From Rhizobium anhuiense (lineage in GTDB: Bacteria > Pseudomonadota > Alphaproteobacteria > Rhizobiales > Rhizobiaceae): DNA of 64,000 nucleotides. Every line of letters begins with the position of its first letter. The stretch's first letter is position 1. The translations under genes were made by a program, and so were the position numbers. Where the stretch lies: assembly GCF_003985145.1 (NCBI RefSeq), contig NZ_ML133524.1, positions 124,001 to 188,000 of the forward strand, in the 5' to 3' direction. Shown one piece after another: positions 26,858-35,754 of this stretch. The notes below the pieces were generated by a model, which saw only the letters and a program-made list of their open reading frames with translations, ran no database searches and had not been told where the DNA came from.

Positions 26858-27694
26858 TTGCCTCTCGACGTCATCCTGCTCGTTCTCATCGGTGCACTGC
26901 TGCACGCGACATGGAACGCCATCGTCAAGGCGGGGAGCGACAAATCCCTCGATGCGGCACTGATCTCGGCCGGCGGTGCGGTTTCGGCGCTGCCGTTCCT
27001 GGCATTCCTGCCGCTGCCGCAAGCCTCAGCCTGGCCGTTCATCGGCGCCTCGGCCATCCTGCAATTCGCCTATTTTCAATTGGTCGCCGCCGCCTACCGC
27101 GCCGGCGATATCGGCCTCGTCTATCCATTGATGCGTGGCAGCGCACCGCTGCTGATTGCCGCGACAAGCGGTTTCATCCTCAAGGAAGATCTTTCCTGGG
27201 GCGCTCTTGCCGGCACGATGACGATTTCGGCCGGGGTGCTGACGCTGGCTTTGGAGGCGCGGCGCGGCAGCAGCCGCGCCGTCATGTTCGCGCTTGCCAA
27301 TGCCTGCGTCATCGCCAGCTACACCTATGTCGACGGTATCGGCGCACGCATCTCCGGCAATGCGGTTTCCTACACTTTGTGGATGTCGCTGTTGCCGCCG
27401 GTGCTGCTGTTTGCCTGGGCAGCGTCGCAGCGCGGCGCTGCCGCCGTCGCGCGCCACGTCCGTCGCAACTGGTGGCGCGGCCTCATCGGCGGCGCCGGCT
27501 CGATCGCTTCCTACGGGCTGGCGCTCTGGGCGATGACGAAAGCCCCGGTCGCGACCGTCGCCGCTCTGCGCGAAACCGCGATCCTCTTTGCGCTGGTGAT
27601 CTCGATCACCGTCTTCAAGGAAAAGGCCAGCATCTGGCGCTACGTCGCCGGCGTGGTTATCGCAATCGGCGGACTGGTTCTGAAACTGGCGTGA
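26858..27694 (+). CDS. EamA/DMT family transporter
   Basis: A membrane protein of about 278 residues with ten helices in two EamA repeats, the first containing LHATWNAIVKAGSDKSLDAAL and the second GSIASYGLALWAMTKAPVATVAALRETAILFA, typical of the drug/metabolite transporter superfamily. The open frame goes back to 26771 (GTG), but its first 29 residues are not membrane-like; the TTG at 26858 gives the normal N terminus, so the start is uncertain. Substrate unknown. Convergent with the enoyl-CoA hydratase pseudogene, the stops being one base apart. Confidence 0.85.
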   Translation: MPLDVILLVLIGALLHATWNAIVKAGSDKSLDAALISAGGAVSALPFLAFLPLPQASAWPFIGASAILQFAYFQLVAAAYRAGDIGLVYPLMRGSAPLLIAATSGFILKEDLSWGALAGTMTISAGVLTLALEARRGSSRAVMFALANACVIASYTYVDGIGARISGNAVSYTLWMSLLPPVLLFAWAASQRGAAAVARHVRRNWWRGLIGGAGSIASYGLALWAMTKAPVATVAALRETAILFALVISITVFKEKASIWRYVAGVVIAIGGLVLKLA

Positions 27695-27695
27695 G

Positions 27696-28527
27696 TCATT
27701 CGCCCTTCCATTCCGGCATACGCTTGCCGAGGAAGGCGCCGATCCCTTCCTGCGCGTCCTGCGTCAGCATGTTTTCGACCATCACCTTGGCGGTATAATC
27801 ATAGGCCGCCTCCACCGGCAGTTCGAGCTGGCGGTTGAAGGCTTCCTTGCCGATCCTCAGCGCCATCGGCGATTTGCTGGCGATCACCGCCGCATATTTG
27901 GACACGACCTGCACCAGATACTGTTTTGGCACGATGCGGTTGACGAGGCCGAAATCCTTGGCGGTCGAGGCGTCGATCGTCTCGCCGGTCAGCAGCATTT
28001 CCATTGCCTGCTTGCGGTGCGCGGCACGGGAAACGGCAACCATCGGCGTCGAACAGAACAGGCCGATGTTGACGCCCGGCGTGCAGAATGTCGAACTGTC
28101 AGTGCAGATCGCCAGATCGCAGGAGGCAACCAGCTGACAGCCGGCAGCCGTTGCAAGCCCGTCGATCTCGGCGATGACAGGCTTCGGCAGATGGGCGATC
28201 TTCAGCATTAGATCGGCAGCGAGCCGGAAGGACTTTTCGAAGAAAGCCGGCCCCCTGATCTTCATCGGCGCGATGGGTCGTGAGTTCCTTGAGATCATGC
28301 CCGGCGGAAAAGACATTGCCGGTCGAAGCGATGACGACGACGCGCACATCCGAATCCGCCTCGGCCGTCTCCAACTCGTGCATCAGCGCTTCGAGAAGCG
28401 CGATCGAAAGCACATTGGCCGGCGGATTGTTGAGCACCAACCGCAGCACGCCGTCGCGCAGCGAGCGGGTCAGCAATCCGCACTCTTCTGCCCTGGCTGC
28501 GTCCGGGAAGGATACGATTTCGGCCAT
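27696..28527 (-). pseudogene. enoyl-CoA hydratase/isomerase, interrupted by a one-base frameshift
   Basis: Two frames together make one crotonase-fold protein of about 276 residues. The first frame (ATG at 28527) gives LRLVLNNPPANVLSIALLEAL and VIASTGNVFSAGHDLKEL, the oxyanion-hole block; the second, in another frame, continues with AFFEKSFRLAADLMLKIAHLPKPVIAEIDGLATAAGCQLVASCDLAI to the normal end EWKGE. They join at a run of five C (28251-28255, G in the gene); removing one base restores DQGPAFFEKSF. As written the product would stop after about 140 residues. It could be a sequencing error in a homopolymer or a real mutation. The family is a CoA-thioester hydratase of fatty-acid type. Confidence 0.85.
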
Positions 28528-28626
28528 GATGCTGCTCCCTGCGCCCGCTCGATTCCAGCAGACGTTTTGCCACAAGGCGCTGGCAATTTCGAGCAGGATC
28601 CGCACTCCGCGCGTAAGCCGCTGCCG

Positions 28627-28857
28627 TCAGGACCAGAACCACGACTTCGATGCCTCGGCACTTGCCTGCGCACGCGTCAGACCGACATCGCGAAGCTCGT
28701 CGTCGGTGAGTTCGGACAGCGTGCGGCGGCTACGACGCTTTTCGAGATGATGTTCGATGACGGCCACCCGCCGCAGGCCCCAACGCGCCAGGCGGCGCAG
28801 TTTCGATCGAACGATATCGCGAGGCGCCACAAAGATCCCGCTTGTTTCCAAAGCCAT
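28627..28857 (-). CDS. DUF1127 small protein, 76 aa
   Basis: A 76-residue basic protein with the DUF1127 pattern: an Arg-rich helix (RSKLRRLARWGLRRVAVIEHHLEKRRSRRTLSE has the family core) followed by the LSELTDDELRDVGLTRAQA signature. Small alphaproteobacterial DUF1127 proteins can act as RNA-binding or phosphate- and stress-related regulators. It lies head-to-head with the LysR gene (94 bases between starts), so that regulator may control it. Confidence 0.85.
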   Translation of the reverse strand: MALETSGIFVAPRDIVRSKLRRLARWGLRRVAVIEHHLEKRRSRRTLSELTDDELRDVGLTRAQASAEASKSWFWS

Positions 28858-28951
28858 CTGTTCTTCCCTTCTTCAAGGGATGAAAGATGCGCTGGAAGAC
28901 GCCACGAAAGAAGCTTATAGATATTATGATATGTATAAGGATTTCTTTGGC

Positions 28952-29830
28952 ATGGCGCTCAACCTCGATCAACTCGCGACCTTCGTCAATGTTGCCGATC
29001 TCGGAAGCTTTACGGCTGCAGCCGACAAGGAGGGCCTCACTCAACCGGCCGTCAGCCTGCAGGTAAAGGGCCTCGAACAGCGGCTCGGTGTCCGGCTGAT
29101 CGAGCGCGTCGGGCGACGGGCGCAGCCCACCGCGGCAGGTCTCGATCTTCTCGCGCATGCACGACGCCTGCTGCAGGAATCGGCGGCGGCGGAAGAAGCG
29201 ATGCTGCCGTACAGAGATGGCGCAAGCGGCCGCGTGCGCATCGGCAGCGGCGGCACGGCGTCGATTCATCTGCTGCCACGCGCCATCGCCGCCGCCAGAA
29301 AACGCATGCCCGGCCTCGAAATCACCGTGCGCATCGGTGATGCCGATGACGTTCTGCGCGATCTGGAGGACAATAGCCTCGACATCGCCGTCATCGCCCT
29401 GCCGGCATCGGGACGGAACTTCGAGATCGAACCCTTCTACGAGGAGGAACTGCTGGCCGTCGCTCCCGCAGGCAGTCTCATTCCCGAAGGCGGGCCGGAC
29501 GCCGCCTTCATGCGCGACAGGACGCTGCTGCTTTACGAGGGAGGCAATACGCGGCGGGCAATCGATGGGTGGCTTGCCGCTCCCAATACCAGAATCCGCC
29601 CCGCGATGGAGTTCGGCAGCATCGAGGCAATCAAGGAACTGGTGGCGGTGGGGCTCGGCTGGTCGATCCTGCCGGGACTGGCGCTGAAGCGCGAACGCGC
29701 CGGTCTGGTGACGACATCATCGCTGAATCCGCGGCTCACGCGCCGCCTCGGCATGGTGCTGCGCCGGGACAAACATCTGACACGCGGCCTTCGCGAAATG
29801 ATGAAATGCCTGCGCGAGTTCAAAGGTTAG
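28952..29830 (+). CDS. LysR family transcriptional regulator
   Basis: A 292-residue regulator with a winged helix-turn-helix at residues 2-60 (NLDQLATFVNVADLGSFTAAADKEGLTQPAVSLQVKGLE contains the recognition helix) and a periplasmic-binding-like effector domain from about 88 to 290. The ATG at 28952 gives the normal LysR N terminus; the frame is open further upstream but not homologous. Divergent gene pairs are typical LysR targets, here the DUF1127 gene across a 94-base AT-rich gap. The effector is unknown. Confidence 0.94.
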   Translation: MALNLDQLATFVNVADLGSFTAAADKEGLTQPAVSLQVKGLEQRLGVRLIERVGRRAQPTAAGLDLLAHARRLLQESAAAEEAMLPYRDGASGRVRIGSGGTASIHLLPRAIAAARKRMPGLEITVRIGDADDVLRDLEDNSLDIAVIALPASGRNFEIEPFYEEELLAVAPAGSLIPEGGPDAAFMRDRTLLLYEGGNTRRAIDGWLAAPNTRIRPAMEFGSIEAIKELVAVGLGWSILPGLALKRERAGLVTTSSLNPRLTRRLGMVLRRDKHLTRGLREMMKCLREFKG

Positions 29831-29994
29831 GGCCGCTTTCGACCGCGGGATGCGGTTTCAAAAGCCGGCAGCGACGAGATAAAAAACGTCAGCCTCCCCA
29901 GTTCACTACCTAACAAATGTGAGGTATCATAATACCATACATCTAACATATTGTTTTCGCTTGGAATTTTTTACAGGCGTCGGAAGAGTCGATA

Positions 29995-30023
29995 TTGACC
30001 CGATGTCACATTCCCTTTATACA
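29995..30023 (+). promoter_or_regulatory. sigma-70 type promoter of rplM-rpsI
   Basis: TTGACC at 29995-30000 and TATACA at 30018-30023 with a 17-base spacer, close to the ideal for the housekeeping sigma factor. Predicted transcript start near 30030, giving a leader of about 117 bases. Confidence 0.75.
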
Positions 30024-30035
30024 CCGCGCCAGAAC

Positions 30036-30062
30036 GCAGCCTGTCCGGGCTGCTTTCTTTTT
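30036..30062 (+). terminator. terminator-like hairpin in the rplM leader (possible attenuator)
   Basis: GCAGCC, loop TGTCCG, GGCTGC followed directly by TTTCTTTTT. It lies just after the predicted transcript start and 85 bases before rplM. The hairpin plus T run has the look of an intrinsic terminator; it may be a real attenuator or a weak site. Another GC-rich pairing region (GGGCCAAGGGTCCC) follows near 30115-30130. Confidence 0.55.
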
Positions 30063-30146
30063 GGCATGCCTCGCGCCTGCCAATCCAAGCAACAAGAAAC
30101 GCCCTTTAAGCCCTAGGGCCAAGGGTCCCAAAAGAGAGTATTCACT

Positions 30147-30611
30147 ATGGCAACCTTCTCCCAGAAGCCTGCAGAGGTGGAGAAGAAGTGGGTGATCATC
30201 GACGCCGAAGGGCTGGTCGTTGGCCGTCTCGCTTCCATCATCGCTATGCGCCTGCGCGGCAAGCACAAGGCAACCTTCACGCCCCACGTTGACGACGGCG
30301 ACAACGTCATCGTCATCAATGCCGACAAGGTCGTTTTCACCGGCAAGAAGTATTCCGACAAGGTCTACTACTGGCACACCGGTTATGCCGGCGGCATCAA
30401 GGAACGCACCGCACGCCAGATCATCGAAGGCCGCTTCCCGGAGCGCGTCCTCGAAAAGGCCGTCGAACGCATGGTTCCGCGTGGCCCGCTCGGCCGTCGC
30501 CAGATGAAGAACCTGCGCGTTTACGCCGGCTCCAACCATCCCCATGAAGCCCAGCAGCCGGTCGCCCTCGACGTTGCCGCGCTCAACAAAAAGAACGTAA
30601 GGAGCGCCTGA
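30147..30611 (+). CDS. rplM: 50S ribosomal protein L13
   Basis: A 154-residue L13, full length. Family blocks: [19 protein letters not shown] (about 15-33), [20 protein letters not shown] block, [21 protein letters not shown] and [30 protein letters not shown] near the end. L13 is an early assembly protein of the large subunit that binds 23S rRNA. First gene of a two-gene operon; rpsI starts 2 bases after its stop. The leader contains a terminator-like hairpin. Confidence 0.99.
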   Translation: MATFSQKPAEVEKKWVIIDAEGLVVGRLASIIAMRLRGKHKATFTPHVDDGDNVIVINADKVVFTGKKYSDKVYYWHTGYAGGIKERTARQIIEGRFPERVLEKAVERMVPRGPLGRRQMKNLRVYAGSNHPHEAQQPVALDVAALNKKNVRSA

Positions 30612-30613
30612 TC

Positions 30614-31081
30614 ATGGCTGACCTCTCCTCCCTGAAGGATCTCGGCACGGCTTCCGAAGCTGCTGCTCCGGCCCACGTCCGCAAGGTCGATTCGCTCGGC
30701 CGCTCCTACGCGACCGGCAAGCGCAAGAACGCCGTCGCCCGCGTCTGGGTGAAGCCGGGCTCCGGCAAGATCATCATCAACGGCAAGGAATTCGCGGAAT
30801 ATTTCGCCCGTCCGGTGCTGCAGATGATCCTGCGCCAGCCGATCGTTGCGGCTGCCCGTGACGGCCAGTTCGACATCGTCGCAACCGTTGCCGGCGGTGG
30901 CCTGTCCGGCCAGGCCGGCGCTGTTCGCCACGGTCTCTCCAAGGCGCTGACCTACTTCGAGCCGGGCCTGCGCTCGGTGCTGAAGAAGGGCGGCTTCCTG
31001 ACCCGCGACAGCCGCGTCGTCGAACGCAAGAAGTACGGCAAGGCAAAGGCCCGCCGCTCCTTCCAGTTCTCCAAGCGTTAA
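30614..31081 (+). CDS. rpsI: 30S ribosomal protein S9
   Basis: A 155-residue S9. The core [24 protein letters not shown], the [18 protein letters not shown] block and the C-terminal RRSFQFSKR tail, whose last residues contact tRNA in the P site, are all present. The first 30 residues are an alphaproteobacterial extension. Cotranscribed with rplM and followed by a terminator at 31106. Confidence 0.99.
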   Translation: MADLSSLKDLGTASEAAAPAHVRKVDSLGRSYATGKRKNAVARVWVKPGSGKIIINGKEFAEYFARPVLQMILRQPIVAAARDGQFDIVATVAGGGLSGQAGAVRHGLSKALTYFEPGLRSVLKKGGFLTRDSRVVERKKYGKAKARRSFQFSKR

Positions 31082-31105
31082 TCGCTTCGGACAGACGGAA
31101 TTACG

Positions 31106-31131
31106 AAGGCCGGGGAAACCCGGCCTTTTTA
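31106..31131 (+). terminator. rho-independent terminator of rplM-rpsI
   Basis: AAGGCCGGG, loop GAAA, CCCGGCC followed by TTTTTATTT, 25 bases after the rpsI stop codon. Strong, textbook structure. Confidence 0.93.
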
Positions 31132-31186
31132 TTTGCGCTGTTCAACCCAGGCGGAAGCGTGCCGGCTGCCATTGTCGCATTTCGGT

Positions 31187-31216
31187 TCTGCTGGTAGAAA
31201 CTCTGCTGGTAGAAAC
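31187..31216. repeat. perfect 15-base tandem duplication
   Basis: TCTGCTGGTAGAAAC occurs twice in a row in the non-coding stretch between rpsI and the efflux gene. Probably a slippage product. No function is evident. Confidence 0.85.
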
Positions 31217-31372
31217 TGGGCAAAGCGCTTCGCGAATGAGCGAAGCCGCAGTCAGGGTCGTATCATGGGAACAACCAAGTCCGCAGACAAATAGGCCGCA
31301 ACAACCCTGCCCTGTTGTTGCGGCGTCTGTCCGGCCAATTCCGATACTGATGAAAAGACAGATCGCCGCCGA

Positions 31373-32584
31373 ATGAAATCATTTGAGCGGATGCTTCCCA
31401 TGTCTTATCCCAAAATCCAGCGCTGGACCTATTCCCTGCCGGCAGCCTTGCTGCTGATGGCGCCTTTCGACATCCTGACCTCTCTCGCCATGGATATCTA
31501 TCTGCCGATTGTGCCTGTTATGCCGGAGGCGCTCGGCACCTCGCCGGCCGTCATCCAACTGACCCTCAGCCTCTATATGCTTGTGCTCGGCGCCGGGCAG
31601 ATCGTCTTCGGCCCGATTTCCGATATTGTCGGACGACGGCCCGTCCTGCTCGCAGGCACGGCACTCTTTGCCGCTTCCTCCTTGCTGCTTGCCGGCACCT
31701 CGTCGGCACCGCTTTTCGTGGCCTTGAGATTGTTGCAGGCAATCGGCGCGTCAGCGGCCCTGGTCGCGACTTTCGCAACAGTGCGCGACGTCTACGCGGG
31801 GCGCCCCGAAAGCAGCACGATCTATAGCCTGCTCGGCTCCATCCTCTCCTTCGTGCCGGCATTAGGCCCGATCGCCGGAGCCTTGATCGCGGATCGCTTC
31901 GGCTGGCGCGCCATCTTCCTCGTCATCGGCCTCCTTTCGGTTGCCGCCCTTTTCAACGCCGGTTTTCGGTGGCATGAGACCCGTCCCGCCGCCGCCGCGA
32001 AGATCGCCCTCCGCCCGATCCTTAAGAGCTTTCCGTTCTGGGTCTATACATCAGGCTTCAGCACGGCGATGGGTGCCTTCTTCGTCTTCTTCTCGACGGC
32101 ACCCCGCGTCCTGATCGACAGAGCCGGTTTCTCCGGCATCGGCTTCAGCGTCGCCTTTGCCACGGTAGCGCTGGTGATGGTCGTGACCGCGCCTTTCGCC
32201 AAACGCTTCGTCATGCGCTGGGGCATTGCAGGCAGCCTTGCCAGAGGCATGGCGACGCTGCTTCTCGGCGCCGCGCTGCTTGCCTTTGGAGAATTGTTTC
32301 TGCAGCCCTCCTTTGTCAGCTTCGTCGTGCCGATGTGGATCATCGCGATCGGCATCGTCCTGGCGACGGCGGTGACCGCCAACGGCGCGCTCGATGCCTT
32401 TGGCGACACGGCGGGAACAGCGGTCGCCTTGTATTTCTGCGTCGAGAGCATCATCGTCGGCTTTGCCGGAACGGTCTTCGTACTTCTGCTCGGCGGCGAC
32501 AGCGCCTGGCCGCTCGTCGGCTATATCTCTGCGAGCGCGCTGGCGACGCTCGCCGGATTGTGGTCCCTGCGGCAACCGGCCTGA
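31373..32584 (+). CDS. MFS efflux transporter of the CmlA/FloR type
   Basis: A 403-residue, 12-helix major facilitator protein. Its sequence follows the chloramphenicol/florfenicol exporters CmlA and FloR closely: the N terminus (SLPAALLLMAPFDILTSLAMDIYLPIVPVMPEALG pattern), IQLTLSLYMLVLGAGQIVFGPISD, the motif FATVRDVYAGR, and GAFFVFFSTAP. It probably exports amphenicol-like or other planar toxins with protons. The first ATG lacks a good ribosome-binding site; ATGs at 31391 or 31400 are possible. No attenuating leader peptide of the cmlA kind was recognised. Confidence 0.87.
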   Translation: MKSFERMLPMSYPKIQRWTYSLPAALLLMAPFDILTSLAMDIYLPIVPVMPEALGTSPAVIQLTLSLYMLVLGAGQIVFGPISDIVGRRPVLLAGTALFAASSLLLAGTSSAPLFVALRLLQAIGASAALVATFATVRDVYAGRPESSTIYSLLGSILSFVPALGPIAGALIADRFGWRAIFLVIGLLSVAALFNAGFRWHETRPAAAAKIALRPILKSFPFWVYTSGFSTAMGAFFVFFSTAPRVLIDRAGFSGIGFSVAFATVALVMVVTAPFAKRFVMRWGIAGSLARGMATLLLGAALLAFGELFLQPSFVSFVVPMWIIAIGIVLATAVTANGALDAFGDTAGTAVALYFCVESIIVGFAGTVFVLLLGGDSAWPLVGYISASALATLAGLWSLRQPA

Positions 32585-32807
32585 CAGCAGATGGTCAAGA
32601 ACGACCGCTCGATCGGAACGAGCGGCCGTCATCCGATCGATAGCTTGAAATCTGCCCGCACCTCGCCTACCCCTTTCCCAGCGCAAGGGAGCAGCCAATT
32701 CCTTCGCGAGACCGCCACCCGACGCTCCGGCGCCGAACGGTGATCATGCAACGCAGCGTCCGCACCGAACGCGACTATGGTTTTGCAACCGAAAAAAGGA
32801 GCATGAC

Positions 32808-33770
32808 TTGGCGAACAGATCGATTGACCACGCCTTCACGGCGACCAGCCTCACTTCGGCCGCCAGCGACCCGACCTTTGCCGGCGCGCTGTCCTTCATG
32901 CGCCGCCGCTTCACCAAGGAGCTCGCCGGCGTCGACGTCGCCGTCTGGGGCATTCCCTTCGATGCCGCGACATCGAACAGGCCGGGCACACGCTTCGGGC
33001 CGCAGGCGATCCGGCGCGCCTCGGCGATCTTCGACAATGATGCGCAATATCCCTTCAATCGCGATCTGTTCGCCGACATGGCCGTGATCGACTACGGCGA
33101 TTGCCTGCTCGACTACGGCAATCATCAGGATACGCCCGCCGCCATCGAACGCCAGGCGAATGTCATCCTCGACAGCGGCGCCTTTCTGCTGACGCTCGGT
33201 GGCGATCATTACGTCACCTGGCCGCTGCTGAAAGCCCATGTGGCAAAACATGGGCCGCTGGCGCTCGTGCAGTTCGACGCGCACCAGGACACCTGGTTCG
33301 ACGAGGAACGGCGCATCGACCATGGCTCCTTCGTGGCGCGAGCGGCTCGCGAAGGCATCATCGATCCCGACCGCTCGATCCAGATCGGCATCCGCACCCA
33401 TGCGCCGGAGGATTGCGGCGTCAATATTCTCTATGGTCACCAGGTCGAGGAGATGAGTGCCGGCGATATCGCCTCGGCGATCATCACCCATACGCGCGGC
33501 GCGCCGGCCTATCTCACCTTCGATATCGATTGCCTCGATCCGGCCTTTGCGCCGGGCACCGGCACGCCGGTGGCCGGCGGGCCGTCGAGCGCCAAGATCC
33601 TCTCGGTGCTGCAGCGCCTGCACCAGCTCGATATCCGCGGCGCCGATGTCGTCGAGGTATCGCCACCCTATGATCATGCCGATATCACCGCCATTGCGGG
33701 GGCAACGGTGGCGATGTATATGCTGGGACTTCATGCCGAGCGACGCGCCATCGCCGTGTCACAAGGCTGA
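32808..33770 (+). CDS. speB: agmatinase (ureohydrolase family)
   Basis: A 320-residue manganese ureohydrolase that splits agmatine to putrescine and urea. Metal ligands: GGDH at 131-134, DAHQD at 157-161 and DIDCLDP near 240. The WGIPFDAATSNRPGTRFGPQAIR block is typical of agmatinases rather than arginases; guanidinobutyrase activity cannot be excluded. The start is TTG at 32808, set by AAGGAG six bases upstream. Next in the same direction is argC, 61 bases on; the pair is conserved in rhizobia. Confidence 0.9.
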   Translation: MANRSIDHAFTATSLTSAASDPTFAGALSFMRRRFTKELAGVDVAVWGIPFDAATSNRPGTRFGPQAIRRASAIFDNDAQYPFNRDLFADMAVIDYGDCLLDYGNHQDTPAAIERQANVILDSGAFLLTLGGDHYVTWPLLKAHVAKHGPLALVQFDAHQDTWFDEERRIDHGSFVARAAREGIIDPDRSIQIGIRTHAPEDCGVNILYGHQVEEMSAGDIASAIITHTRGAPAYLTFDIDCLDPAFAPGTGTPVAGGPSSAKILSVLQRLHQLDIRGADVVEVSPPYDHADITAIAGATVAMYMLGLHAERRAIAVSQG

Positions 33771-33831
33771 CCTATCATCGCTCAAACTGAATCCGGAAAC
33801 CTTCAGAACCCATTGAAAGCGCAGGTTTAAC

Positions 33832-34764
33832 ATGGCACCGAAAATCTTCATCGACGGCGAACACGGCACGACGGGTCTGCAGATCCGCACGCGCATGGCC
33901 GGCCGCCGCGATGTCGAGCTTCTGTCCATTCCAGAAGCCGAGCGGCGCAACGCCGCGCTGCGCGAGGACATGCTGAACAGCGCCGATATCGCTATTCTCT
34001 GCCTGCCCGACGACGCATCGAAGGAAGCGGTTCAGATGGTTTCGGCCAACAACAATGTGCGCGTCATCGACACCTCGACCGCCTTCCGCGTCAATCCCGG
34101 CTGGGCCTATGGCTTTGCCGAAATGGACGGCGCGCAGGCCGACAGGATCAAGGCCGCCCGTTTCGTCGCCAATCCCGGCTGCTACCCCACCGGCGCGATC
34201 GGCCTCATTCGGCCGCTGCGCGCCGCCGGCATTTTGCCGGACGGTTATCCCGTCACGGTCAACGCGGTCTCCGGTTATACCGGCGGCGGCAAGCAGATGA
34301 TCGCGCAGATGGAAAACCCGGATCACCCGGATGCGATCACCGCGCCGCATTTCCTCTACGGCCTGCCGCTGACCCACAAACATGTGCCCGAGATGACCGT
34401 GCACGGCCTGCTCGACCGCGCGCCGATCTTCTCGCCGTCGGTCGGCAAGTTTGCTCAAGGGATGATCGTGCAGGTGCCGCTGCATCTCGACGATCTCGCC
34501 GAGGGCACGACGATGGAGAGCATTCATGCTGCGCTCATCGCTCATTATGCCGGCCAGGATATCGTCAGTGTCGTACCGCTGGCCGAAAGCAAGACGCTCG
34601 CCCGTATCAACGCCGTCGAGCTCGAAGGCAAGGACACGATGAAGCTCTTCGTCTTCGGCACACCAGGCGCTTCGCAGGTGAACCTCGTGGCGCTGCTCGA
34701 CAATCTCGGCAAGGGCGCTGCCGGCGCCGCCGTCCAGAACATGGACCTGATGCTCGCCTCGTAA
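33832..34764 (+). CDS. argC: N-acetyl-gamma-glutamyl-phosphate reductase
   Basis: A 310-residue NADPH enzyme of the short (type 2) ArgC class, third step of arginine synthesis. It starts [16 protein letters not shown] (nucleotide-binding loop), has the catalytic Cys117 in [14 protein letters not shown], the [10 protein letters not shown] block and the substrate His in the KHVPEM segment. Length is normal for the class. It follows speB and may share its transcript; both handle arginine-derived compounds in opposite directions. Confidence 0.96.
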   Translation: MAPKIFIDGEHGTTGLQIRTRMAGRRDVELLSIPEAERRNAALREDMLNSADIAILCLPDDASKEAVQMVSANNNVRVIDTSTAFRVNPGWAYGFAEMDGAQADRIKAARFVANPGCYPTGAIGLIRPLRAAGILPDGYPVTVNAVSGYTGGGKQMIAQMENPDHPDAITAPHFLYGLPLTHKHVPEMTVHGLLDRAPIFSPSVGKFAQGMIVQVPLHLDDLAEGTTMESIHAALIAHYAGQDIVSVVPLAESKTLARINAVELEGKDTMKLFVFGTPGASQVNLVALLDNLGKGAAGAAVQNMDLMLAS

Positions 34765-34944
34765 AGCGTGAGCAGCGGTATCGACGTGATGCCGCTCAAA
34801 CTTCGCGTCGATCTCATCATCATGATCTCGCGGCCGCCCGCCTCGGCGGCCGCAGTTCCGCTTTTGGCTCGATCATCGGCGACGATTGGGCTATGAGAGC
34901 GGATCTTCCTCGCCTGCCTTTCCCGAATCACGGAGCCTGATGTC

Positions 34945-35736
34945 ATGACGCTCGATGCGCTGGTCGATGGCGTGCACGCATGGTTTACCGCCGCCCTGCC
35001 CGACCAAGGCATCTATGCGCTGATGGTCTTTGCCTTCATCGCCGGACTCGCCCGCGGCTTTTCCGGCTTCGGCGCCGCACTGATCTTCGTTCCGCTCGGC
35101 GGCGCGATCGTCGGGCCGAAGCTGATCTCACCGATCCTGCTCGTCATCGACGGCATTGCCTCACTCGGGATGATCCCGCCGGCCTGGCGCGGCGCCAACC
35201 GGCGAGAAGTCTTCGTCATGGCGGCAGGTGCTGCGCTCGGCATTCCGGCCGGCACGGCGATACTGGCGTTACTCGACCCGCTGCTCCTGCGCTGGAGCAT
35301 CACGATCATCGCCATCTGCCTGCTTGCGCTGCTGATATCGGGATGGCGCTACCACGGAGAGGCGTCCGCGCCGCTCACCAGCGGCGTCGGGCTGATCGCC
35401 GGGCTTTTCAGCGGCGCCGCGCAGCTCGGCGGACCGCCGGTTGTCGCCTATTGGCTCGGCGGCAAGAGCGACTTCACCCGCGTCCGGGCAAATGTCGTGC
35501 TCTATTTCTCGATTTCCAGCGTTTTCAGCGCCATCAGCTACTATGTCGGCGGACTGTTCGTGCCTGCCGTCTTCGCGCTCACCGTCGTCATTCTGCCGAG
35601 TTATGCGGTCGGGCTCTATGGCGGCTCGAAACTGTTCGGGCTTGCCGAAGAACGGACCTTCCGCATCGCCTGCTATGTCCTGATCGCGGCCGCCGCGATC
35701 ATCGGCATGCCGCTGCTCGATGGGGTGCTGCGGTAG
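34945..35736 (+). CDS. TauE/SafE family membrane permease
   Basis: A 263-residue protein with about eight hydrophobic helices. The first half-repeat has GLARGFSGFGAALIFVPL and the second GLIAGLFSGAAQLGGPPVVAYWLGG, the two pseudo-symmetrical signatures of the TauE/SafE (DUF81) family, which export or import sulfur-containing organic anions such as sulfoacetate. The substrate cannot be told. Start ATG with CGGAG upstream. Convergent with ctaA. Confidence 0.88.
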   Translation: MTLDALVDGVHAWFTAALPDQGIYALMVFAFIAGLARGFSGFGAALIFVPLGGAIVGPKLISPILLVIDGIASLGMIPPAWRGANRREVFVMAAGAALGIPAGTAILALLDPLLLRWSITIIAICLLALLISGWRYHGEASAPLTSGVGLIAGLFSGAAQLGGPPVVAYWLGGKSDFTRVRANVVLYFSISSVFSAISYYVGGLFVPAVFALTVVILPSYAVGLYGGSKLFGLAEERTFRIACYVLIAAAAIIGMPLLDGVLR

Positions 35737-35754
35737 AACCCAGCAGCGACGGCA

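Larger units (their letters stand above)
29831..30146. other. upstream region of the rplM operon
   Basis: 316 bases with no gene. It contains GGTAT-CATA-ATACC (29923-29936), an inverted repeat, a consensus promoter (29995-30023) and a leader of about 117 bases with a terminator-like hairpin (30036-30062). Confidence 0.7.
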
